This document shows positions 28,345 through 39,100 of a stretch of 64,000 bases of DNA, one piece after another. This DNA comes from Calliopsis andreniformis (lineage: Eukaryota > Arthropoda > Insecta > Hymenoptera > Andrenidae): assembly GCF_051401765.1 (NCBI RefSeq), contig NC_135071.1, forward strand, positions 16,098,961-16,162,960, read 5' to 3'. The position numbers were made by a program, and so were the translations under genes. The notes beneath the pieces were generated by a model. It saw nothing but the letters and a program-made list of their open reading frames with translations. It was not told the DNA's origin and ran no database searches. How positions within the stretch are numbered: position 1 is the first letter of the stretch; each line of letters starts with the position of its first letter.

Positions 28345-31300
28345 TCCACTGTTCTTCGTCTCTCTCTTTAACCAGGGGGACACGATTCCGTGTCGCGGAC
28401 GATGAATTTCTGTCGGTGCGCCGAATACGAGCGCCTCTACTGGCTCGCGACACCAGCCAAATATAGGCGGCTGTTCGCAACAAGGCGAATCTACTTGTCG
28501 CGGGAGATAATGTACTGTACAGAGCTGGCGAGGTTCTATCTGGATAAAATGTGGATCCATATGGTTACAGTGCTGTCTAGAACCGCCTGATCTCACAGGC
28601 AGTCTCTGGTGTAGCGTATTATTGGTCAAAGTAATCATAACTAGTAATTGAATCGATGTATGTCCTGTATATAAAAAAATACTTCTATATCAGCATGCAT
28701 CTTCGGTGCAACTTTACCAGCTTTGCACAGTACTATACATGGATCATGGTCCATCTCATGAGATGTCTCCTAGACAGCATTAGAGGCAGTGCTTCACAGG
28801 TGACTTCTCATGTGACACGAATAGTATCTAGTTCTCGTTGTGCTGCTTTCGATTGCGATTCAAGATCCAGGGAATCGATGAATGATAGTACCTAATAATT
28901 TTAGGGAGAGCAATAGATAGCAAATTAGGTGCTAGTGTTGGCTAGAACGTAAACCTCTTCACGTACTAGTAGTTTATCTTGCTTCAAAAACAAATTACAT
29001 GATACATTGCATGGTAAAAACAGAAATGCATAGATGCAGCCTGGCAAGAAACGCGAGATCTCATTGTTGGTGTCACTTCTTTGGCAGACTTCGAAAGCTG
29101 TTTCGTTTCTCGGGAGTTTTGGCGAGAGATTCGAGCTTGATAAGTTACTTTGGGTTGTAGGCGAAATTGTAGACAGAAAGTTGGGAAATAGACATAATTG
29201 ATGGTAGTGGCGATGAGTGGTACGGCATTGTGTATCTTTTAACATGTTCACGCTGATTACGCAATAGAACAATAACTGTGAGGCATCATTTTTAACTAAA
29301 GACATGGTACACCTACACAGGGAGTTTCAAAATGCATTTCTAATTGAGATACTCTAACTTTTTATTATTCTCCTTTTGTTAGACTGTTTATATGTTGGTT
29401 TTTCTTACGAAAATACTAGTTTCTTATTAAGAAGTTTCTCAACAGTAATTAATGAAGCCAAGGTTCACTATTTCATCCCAAAATAATATCACATCTTTCT
29501 TCGAGTCAACGAATCAATTTTCCACAGACGAATGCGCGCGTTTGGAGTTCTGAGCCAGAGATGTAAAACGATATAAAATTTAATTAAAGTCCACTGGCAT
29601 AACGTGTTGATTCCTATCGTTATGGATGTTGGTTAACGCAGTCCACTCATTGCTCATTTACATTTACAATCATCGGTCGCGTTGTTGGATTAAACAGATG
29701 CATGTTTGCTAGCATCGCGGTCAAATATCAGATGTGATTGTTACAAATGTTGAATGGAGATTCCATCGGAGTTCAACGTTGGCTTCTTCGCTAGCACAGT
29801 GGCAACATTCTACACCTTTGTCACCTAAGCAGATACTTCTATCTTTCTATTTAGTAATCATGTGGTTTAGCTTTCTCAACTCACTGACGTGAAAACGAGG
29901 AAAATGGTATTTAAATCAAACTCGTCGAGAGAGGATTCTCGAGCATTAAACAAGCTCAAAATAAACATATCCAGTGACTCTCAGTAGTTTACCTTACTTC
30001 GACTTTTTACATTCAACTCTCGATCAATTTTTTAAATTTCAGTACAAAAAGGCAGAATATTTCCAGAAGCTGAATAAATGAATTCAATCCTCAATTGGTG
30101 GAATGGGGTCACAGCACGTGCAGTAACTCAGCTTTTCACGATTAACGAGGAAAACACCCACAGCTACGTGACAGAGATTAATAAACTAAAATGTTGCGAA
30201 CTTTTGCTCTGCTTACTATCACTATCTCTCATGATAACTACCATTCCTCAAATTCTATCGCCACATTAAGCCATCAACCCTCTGCAGACGAATTCGTGAA
30301 TCGCTATACTCCACTCACCACCACCTCTCCCATCAACCAGAATATTCTACTCTTATCTACTTCCACTCCATTCAATCACCTGCTATAAGCTTCTCCCAGA
30401 AGCTCCGTAGCAATCGAAGGTAGGTCGGGAGTTCTCTCAATCGACACACTATGCCAACTTTCAGAAATCCAGGGGGAGGGAACGATCGCTCGAAATCTGT
30501 TGGTCGATCGTTTCTAAGCACTCTGACGTCGGGCCAGCATTCATTATTCATGATTAGCGCCTCGGTGCTCCATGCCGCCTCCCGCTTGCCGCGTTTCACT
30601 CTCAATTAATTTGTAATCGGGGCCTCTCGATGGTGGAACGAAAAGAGAGGGGGCGGCGAGAGGGGGCGGCGAGCAAGAGGCGCTTCTGCAAAAGAGAAAT
30701 GACGTGACACGCGAATGGTTAGTCACGCGTCAGTCACGCATACAGGTACAAATTGTCACTTAAACGGACCAGGCAATGTTCCAGTCGGGCGCGCGGACGA
30801 AAAACGCGTGTCCCGCGACGATTTTAATATCGCTGACCGTTTGTCACGCGGCCCTGCTCGAGATACGCTCGGGACAGCGCGCCGACTCGTTTCGGAAGTT
30901 CTAACTCGACGACGATTTTTTGCGCCAGTCACCTGCGGGAGGAGCTTCGAATCGTGAGAGATAACGATCCTATTCAGGGACCTTTTTGTGGGAAAATAGG
31001 AGCAACTGCTTTTCTTTTTGGTCTTGAGAGGCTTGGTTTCAGATTGTAATTATTTGGGAAGGGGGTTGATTATGAAGATCTATAGATAGAAAGATACATA
31101 CCTGCTTATTTTTATCTGATATGCATTTACTACTTGGTAGAAGTAACTAGTTCATAAAGAATATTTGAACAGTGATGACACATTCTTCTGTAAACGTAGG
31201 GAACGAAAAGAGAAAGATAATTTTAAGTAACATATCCAAGCGATAGTGATGAGTTTACAATGAGATGATGTAGTTTCGTTAATTTGTATGCAAAAGTAAT

Positions 31301-32559
31301 TTTTTGGGCTGTCTGAACGAGAAAGTAGAGTAATCGAGTAATTTTGAATCAATGTAGTGTATTCATGTGGACGCATTTGTCCACTGAGTCACTCAAGAGT
31401 TAATATATCATCGAATTAATGAACAAACGCAATAAACATAAAATAAAGATGTCATTTATCGATAAAGCAGTAGACACCTCTTAATGCAGTGACACTATAT
31501 ATTATTGAAGCGAATGTATTTAATGCCAGGAGCCTATTAGGCTATAAATTACCTTCATTGGAGTTAATAAGAAAAATTCTATTAGGGAATTAACAGAGAC
31601 ATAATGTAATTGGTAATAAATACAGATGGGTCGATAAAGAGAGGCAGGAGGCAATACATATATTCTCACATAACTTTTTCATAAAAATTCACAACCTCTT
31701 GAAAGTTCTTTAATGATAAAAGCTAAAAGTTTTTGGCCATTCACGTAATAAGTTAATTTCTTACGGTAATTTGCGAAGATTCTTGTTTTTTTATACCAGG
31801 AAGGCTAAATAATTGCAACGAAACTTCATTCCTGTATATTTTTACCTTTATTATTCCAAAACTGATCTTAAAAAAAATCTAATGACTGTGGCATCATCAG
31901 GGCTTCTTAAATGTCTCAAACTGATATTTATTTTAAGCTAAATGTCTTAATTGAGTATTGAATTAACTTAAATATCTTAAGAACTAAAATATTATAAGCA
32001 ACGAATCAATACACTTAATTATATTTTCAAGACATATATTATCAGCCTCTCCCTTATCAAATTATAAAAACCTACATCAAAGATATTATTAAAAATGAAT
32101 GTTATAGTTAGGTATAATACGATGGAACGAAAGAAATATAATTTTTATTATTCCTGATCTCTAATAATGAATAAAAATTGCCTCATATAATGATATTACA
32201 GCTGTAAAACTCTGTACTCGATCAACAAACTTTCTCAAGTGTCACAATCCACTCAAAAATTATTTCCATCAATTTTACAAACTTTTTTACAGAACTCCTT
32301 TTCACAAACCCCCAAAAACGTAAAAGGCTATCAATATTTGAAGACCTTTAAAACCTTCAAAGCTCTCGCGACACCTCAAAAATTCGCCTCCAAAAAACCA
32401 TCGCTCCCAAACTCAACCTTCCCTCGCCATAAAAATCCACTCGCACAATCTGAATTCCCCATCCCACGCGGCATCCACCTAAATCCACCCCATCCCCCTC
32501 CACAATCTCCTGAATTTCCCCAAAACTTCCCCCTCCCAGCGGAAGCACCGAAGCCAATC

Positions 32560-35500
32560 AACCACGGGTGAAAACTCTGCCAAATCCGAACGAAGAACTA
32601 GCAAAGCAGACATACCGAAGAAAGCAAGTTCCCAAAGCAATTGGTGCTCCTCTAGTCCAGCAGTCGGCTCGACTGCACCGTCGGCGGCCGTCGCGACGTC
32701 GTGTCGAGCAGGCGTCGCGAGGCGTCGCGCGTCCCGAGGAAAGGGAGGGCGGCCGTTCACCGCGCAGACGCCAGGCGTCCCGACGCCTCTACCCCTCGTC
32801 TGGGCTACCGAAAACCCCACCCCGTGAGACGGGTTGCACGCGGGGTCCAACCCCTCTATGCTGCCGCGTCGACGTCCGCCCCTGGCCCTGGCTGGCCAGC
32901 CCAGGATCGTACTATTACGCCGACGGGGAGCAGCTTCCCTCGCGGGCAACGTCGCCCGCTGTCTCGACCTTAGCCACGTCTCGCTGCGTGCACAGAATTT
33001 TCCCTCGCCGGGTAAAAAGAGGAGCGCTCCTCGCGCGAAACTGACGCCCGCCCGCGATCCCGCCGACGGGAGGTGACGCGTGACGGCGTGATCGAGCTGC
33101 ACCTAGGACACGGGCGATGATCTGGATCAGGGCCAGGTGATAGAGGACCGCTGGGCGACGTGGAACACGCTGGACAGGTACGAAGCTGAGGAGCGTGGAC
33201 CTCGAGGAGCTGGACGCTTGGGAGGAGGATTGGGCGATCGAGGTGACGAGATGAGGAATTGACAGTTGGGTGCAGTGTTCTATGAGTGGAGATGGGGATT
33301 TCCTGCTGCGACGAGATTGGAGGATTCTGCAGACTGTGGGGAGATTCTAATTACGGTGGAGGTGACGTTTCCGTCGTGACTTGGTGATCTTGGGAGCCAG
33401 AGAACTGTTTTGTGCTCTGCTTGGGAAGATACTGTGAAGCTACTCGTTTAAACCGTATTTTCAAGTGGTTCGATGTTACTGTAGACTCTCTGACCTGAAG
33501 TAGAGTTTGTGAATAGATGCCGATGCTGTTTTAAGCTTCCATTACGTGCGTAGTTAATATCTAGAGCATCTTTCTAAATGATTCCATGTAATTTTAGATT
33601 CTCTGACCTGCAGTGAAGTTTCTGAATAGATGCAGACGTTGTCTTATGCGAAGCTTCCATTTCGTGGGTAATTTCTATCGATAGATTGATAAAGTCGAGT
33701 TGTGGGAATTGTTCAAGGAGCTTCTTCCAAGCGATTCACTTCGATCGTCCAATTTCCTCGGCCTCGATTTCGGTCTACCTTCATCGCCGTCGCGTCAGCT
33801 TCCGACGGGCTCGGAGCACCGATTCCTCGCGTAGACGACGATCGAGTACGCGAAGTGTGACACTCGGGGAACTCCCTGCTGCTGGTTCAAGGTCGCTGAA
33901 GGCCATTCGGATGGAAATAGCTAGGTTCGAGGAGTGAATTCGTGCTGTGGGATCGTTCGCGGCGACGGGAATAGGCAAGCGACGGGAAGAGCGAAGGGAC
34001 GTCGACGGTGTCAGCGTTGGCGGGATTCGCCGCTGTGTTCTCTGCTGGTTAAACTGATGCTCAGGTAGGTTGTCACACAGTTAGTTAGCTAATAGATACT
34101 ACATTTTACGAGGTAGGGAAGTAGGAGTGAAAACCGCTGTGCTTCGAGTGATGAGATTGAGATATTTGTATGTAACTGTGACTGCTGCAACTTGGACCTT
34201 CTATAGGAGTGTCTGATGACACTAGACCAGAGATATCCTGATGACACTGGATGATAACAGTGAACAGTATTAAAGAATAAGAGATAGAGAAGACATAGTT
34301 TTTATTCAGGAGTGGCAAATATAAAAAATGAAGAAGATATTGAATAGTGTCAAGTGTTAAATACGAGATCTACACTCAGCACAGACGAATCTGGCCGCGT
34401 GATATATGTCTGTTTCTCACATGGTAACCATTGAATAAGAAACAGAGAGAGATGGAAAATATCGATGCAGCTAGAATTGTCTGAGTTGGCCCTACTTTTA
34501 TCGTTCTCTTATATTTCTGAATATTGTTGCCTACTCGTCCACTCAGTACAAACTATACAGTAGTCTGACACATAAGCTACCGCAAGGATCCCACTGAAAC
34601 CGAAAAGACACAAGAAACAAGAGGCCACTGTTAAGAAAAGAACAGGTCCAACTGCAACTTGAGCAAGAATCTGCTTCCAGAGGAACTGAGAATAATCAAG
34701 TTCCTGGAACAAGAAACTACAGTCAAAGATGAAACTCTGAGATTCTCCACCTTCCAGCACCCTCAGACACAACTCCCTCAACTCGAACTCAAAAACAGTC
34801 GCTCTATACCACCCCTGCGGCAAACTTCCTCCGTCGATTCTAAGTTTCCCGAGTCCTCGATCGGGGGTGACGCAACGAACATCGAAAAGGGCGAAGAAAG
34901 AAAGGGGACAGAGAAGAAGGGGAGAATAGTTGTAAATCAGCGCGCACACGTTCGGCCTAATACGTCGGCGACAAGCGGCAACAAAACGGCGTCACCTTGG
35001 TAAAACGAGGTGTACGGTGATTCCAGGCGACGTCACCTTCCATTTAACTTACGGAAATCACGTGCGGCCGGGGCTCGTAAAGGACGTTGAGTTATTGTGG
35101 CGATCCGCAAGGTTCTACTAATTAGCTCGCGGCCGATTCGAAACCGAGAGCCACTACCCCGGGAGTCATTCATTAACGGGACAGCAGTCACGAATTGTTT
35201 TCATTCATCGGTTCTTGCGTGCGCTGCTGCTGCTACCGCTCCGCCGAGAAATGTCCTGAATGAATGCGGCTGGCTTGCGACGCTGCCACTCCTGGAGGAG
35301 CGAGTCCTCCAGCTTGGGACCTCGTCATCGCGATGACGACGAGGAAAAGTCACGACAACCGATCGGGAGGGGAGGATTTTCACCGTGAAATGGGGGACAA
35401 GTAGGCTCGAGGGCTAACCTGCTGGATACAGGGCGTTCCTGAAAGGGGTGAAAAATGGCGAACACTTGGCGGAGTTATATGGTAAATAGGTGATAGTGGA

Positions 35501-35875
35501 ATGGTGGCATTCTTTGGAAAATTTCGTGTGAGAAACCTTGTCGAGATAGCTGTTTTCAGTGTGCAGGTTGAAGTTTTGATGATCTTTGAGGCGACATGAA
35601 GGTCTCTTTTGTTGCCTCAGTGTAGACGTAGTTTAAGTATAGTGGCACATGACCGACAGTTTTTCCAGTTTAGGTAAAGGTTAATTACAGACTGAAGGTC
35701 CTTATTTTTCAATATAAAATTCTGTCGAGACTGTAATCGATCTTTAGACAGAAGAAATCGTCGGTCCTGTATATCTAAGCTAACACTGACAGTAAAATAT
35801 ACTCGAAAGTACTTTCTGACATCTGCAAACGCAGAGAAATTTCAGAGAGAACCTCATCCCAGCGTTTGTCCACAG
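32560..35875. other. ap: region immediately upstream of the LIM1 exon; CpG-rich island and possible 5' exon donors
   Basis: A very GC- and CpG-rich island at 32560-33310 is open in several frames on both strands, which suggests a promoter rather than coding sequence. Donor-like sites follow at ACAG|gtacga (33178) and CTCAG|gtaggt (intron start 34065, near consensus). An island at 33700-34030 and another at 34830-35420 precede the LIM1 exon. Any of these could hold the 5' UTR or N-terminal exon of apterous; none is proven. Confidence 0.4.
33462..33695. repeat. tandem duplication, unit about 113-118 bp, two copies
   Basis: CTCTGACCTG at 33488 recurs at 33601; TGAATAGATGC and AAGCTTCCAT follow in both copies, the latter at 33533 and 33651. 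The duplication lies about 2.3 kb upstream of the first recognised apterous exon, between two GC-rich islands. Confidence 0.7.
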
Positions 35876-36186
35876 AATGCGCCGGTGGCCGTGGCCCTTC
35901 GCCTCGAGATGCTGAAGGAGGTTGGCTGTGGCAGCAGCACACCCCCGCCAGGGGATGGTGCTGTCAGCAATCGACAGGTCGGCACCAGCGAGAACAGCAA
36001 CGCCGATGGCACCCTCGGCTGCGGGGGTTGCGGCAGAGAGATAGCCGAACGATGGTACCTAAGAGCCGCCGATCGTGCGTGGCACTGTGGCTGCTTGCGT
36101 TGCTGCCATTGTCGCGTACCACTCGCTGCTGAGCTGACGTGCTTTGCCAGAGACGGCAACATCTACTGCAAAGAGGATTATTATAG
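35876..36186 (+). CDS. ap: apterous exon with LIM domain 1
   Basis: The acceptor is a cacag ending at 35875 and the donor is AG|gttggt after 36186. The exon reads from phase 0 and leaves two bases (AG) that join the first A of the LIM2 exon to make Arg. A 48-residue Gly/Ser/Pro-containing leader precedes the LIM domain; it starts NAPVAVALRLEMLKEV. The LIM1 ligands are CGGC, then WHCGC, CCHC, and IYCKED. The stretch ELTCFARDGNIYCKEDYYR is very close to vertebrate LHX2/LHX9. The first in-frame ATG is at 35909, with G at -3. An out-of-frame ATG lies at 35877, right after the acceptor. The true initiator could be 35909 or an ATG in an upstream exon; the sequence does not settle this. Confidence 0.93.
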
Positions 36187-39100
36187 GTTGGTACGACTAG
36201 TCGTAAGAGGATTACGCTGGGGACGCTAACCAAGGGGTGTTTTATCCCGCGACGAAATCTGAGGAGTCATCGCTGGGAAGCCTCGTTATTAGGGGATGTT
36301 GACATGCGTTTCTGACGATTAATAGATTCCTTTGACTTTGATGCGCTGGGTATTTAGGAGATGAATGGTTGGTGAATGGTTAGGTATCGAAGTTGATACT
36401 ATTTGCAGGTATTTAGGAAGAGAATCGAACGAAAAGAGGGTTGATGTGAAGAGAAGAATCAGCTCGCTGTGGAAAGTGTCTAGAGAAGTGCTAATTCACC
36501 GAGGAGTAGGTCATCTTGACATTCAATTTGGAATAAAGATGATTCTTTGAAGTCTGTCTAGATTATCCTAGAAACATATCCTGTGTGGAAGAATTTCCAA
36601 TTTTCTTGCTTCAAGAACATCAAGACAGAAGAGCCCAAATATTCTGCAGTCCTACTTACAACACCTGCCAACTCGGTTAACTCTCTCATTTCCATTACCT
36701 TTGAGACACAGTCCATTCAGGCTTTTCCTCGCGTCCATCTTGCAAACAAAGCGACCTCGATCGCGCTGTGAGCCATTATACATCGAATTACCGGAATGAC
36801 GACCGGAATTAATGCAAAATCCTCCAGGCCTGGTTCCTCTGGCCCGCCATACGGCTTCCCGTTTCAGTATTTATTGGGGTATCCGCGAATTTGCATAGGA
36901 GCGTTCGCCCCGCTCAAAACTCGGCAAGGACCACACAAAATGTCTACTAATGGCTGGCTCTAAGCCGTGGAAGCTAGGTAGCTCGAACCGGGACCTGAAA
37001 TTCCACGCTGGTGATATACTCGCCGCGATAAAAACACGCGGTCACGATCTTCGGCAGTGCCTTTCCGCCACTGGACGACACTTCGTTTTTCATGGGGTTC
37101 GTTCAGGTTTGTCTCGAATCGAACTGATCGTGCCAGTAATCGGTTTACTTTTGGATAGACGAATTCTGCTGTCTTGGTACACAATTTCTATCACGTATCT
37201 CGAATCAAGTAGGACTTTTATTTTTATCTTGAATTTTGAATGGGGTTGTTTCCACCCCTTTGAGTTTTATCTCAACAATTATTCAGGCGTCAGTATTTTA
37301 ATATACAGGATGAATCACGAACAAATAGTTTACAAGAAAATTCAGGTGACACAGTTGCGTGACACATGCTGTATTGTAAAAAATGCTTTCGTGTGAAACC
37401 AAAGAATACCTCAATATCCCTCAGAAATATGCCCATAAAAATACGCACCGCGCTTCTATTCAACGAGACTCATACAGAACACTTTCAACTTAATTTTCAT
37501 TGAGAGCCAACAGGATTCTAAAATTTCTGCGCCTTGTATAAGCACTTGAACTGTCGCAAAGTATTAAAGATGAGTTTCAAGTCTGAATATTGAACCACCA
37601 GAAAAAAGTGGCAACAAATCCACACAAACACAGACACCGAGTTTTCCACCGCCACACAACAGTCGCTAAATACGCTGTCTGAATTAATCCTTGCTTACTG
37701 AACCGAGTGCGGCACTCCGAAAATGGAACACTCGTAAAAATTGCTCGAAGTTCGCGCCACTGTTCGCCACAAAAGCGATAGTCGTTGAAGCGAGGCGGAT
37801 CCCAGATCGGCGCTTTATCCTCTCGCATCGCGCGCTCCCAGGCGGCGAGAGGGTCGACGAGGAGGCTGTCCGCGGCGTCGTAGATTAAGATATTAAAATG
37901 CAAAGTCCCGATGAATGAAATTAATTAAGTTAAACGCGGCTATTGTGGAAACGGTAATTAGATGCGATGAATCTGTTATTGTGTTTTTGCGTACCGACCT
38001 GGCGGTGCTCTCGTTGAAATTCAGAGCTCAGTTAACGGACGCGACGGAGAAGCATGCGTTGCATAATTCTCCCGAGTCCTCAAAAGCGTGAGAAGCGTCT
38101 CTTCTTTCTCCCCACCCCCTTCCCACCCCGTCCCCCGTTTCTGTCCCTTTCGCTTGTCTGTTGACTCGCGTTAAGCGGATTGAAATTGTTAAATTGACGA
38201 GCTTCATACAATATTCAATTCTGTATGAATTATTCACCGACGGAAATATTGCTCGGAGTCGGCGAGTAATGCGAGCGGGGTGCTTTGAAAAAGTTGGAGA
38301 TTGTATGAATCGAATGGCGAAACTAGTATGCGGTCATCCGCGGAAGGTGTGATGAAAGTCTTAATGTTGATTATGAGGACGATAGAGAAAGGGAGTCTCG
38401 AAGAGATTGGAGAGAATACAATCCTGAATGCATTCCAGGGGACTTCTCGCGAGACACGAATAATACATCAAAAGAGTTAACCTTTAAAACTTCCAAAAAT
38501 CTAGAAAAAAAGCAGCACCACAGTGTCTCATCAACTCCACTCAGAAATAATTCTAGTTACCCAAGAAAAGCCTAGAAAAATTCCACCTTATCTCCCTCCT
38601 ATTTCCAAGACCCCCAACGCCCCTCCCCCACTGCCCAGCCGATGACAGAGGATTCCACGCGAGGGTGGAACACACGTAGGACCGGTATTCCTCCAGGCTG
38701 GAACGGCTGCTGGTTCGTTAGAGAAGAATACAACCGGCTCCCATGCAATATGCAACGATCCATATCCAGGCCAACCCCTTTGTCTCTATTTGGTTTTCGC
38801 GCTTCGGAAACTGTAACGCTGCCTTGATCGTCGACGACCGATATGAGAGCCCGCAAGGAAACCCCCACCCTCCCTCTCCGCCTCAGTCCTCCTCTGAGCA
38901 GCGTTATGGTGCATCGATGGAAGAAAAACGCGCGTCGAGAGGGTGGGGATGGAGAAGGGAGAGAGGAGAGGCTGCATTGTTCTCCGATTTTGGTCCGAGC
39001 GGATAGTCACGAACAACGGGGGTCACGTGCGCGCGAACGGGGAAGAGAGGCAAAGATCGATGAATTCGAGCGACGATCGGGATCGTTGATTTTGTAATTA

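Larger units (their letters stand above)
24550..32559. other. intergenic upstream of apterous with promoter-like island 27000-28600
   Basis: Islands lie at 24540-25330, 27000-28600 and 30410-30960. The 27-28.6 kb island has two CCAAT-type boxes, GA-rich sequence (27480-27545 and 28326-28344) and TATAAAAGG. Long open frames on both strands (up to 233 codons on the - strand, 27782-28483) appear to be composition artefacts. A tandem GAGGGGGCGGCGA pair lies at 30645-30671. The stretch 28600-30400 and 30970-32560 are AT-rich without visible content, apart from GCACAGTGG at 29794. Confidence 0.5.

Noticed and set aside
27782..28483. 233-codon ORF on the - strand
   Set aside because: It lies in a GC-rich island open in several frames, includes translation of a GA microsatellite (LSLSLS), and shows no domain.
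29318..29335. CAGGGAGTTTCAAAATGC, similar to a mariner-type terminus
   Set aside because: No matching inverted end was found nearby; a single short match is insufficient.
32479..33102. 207-codon - strand and 158-codon + strand ORFs
   Set aside because: Both come from the same CpG-rich island; mutual overlap and lack of domains point to a promoter island, not genes.
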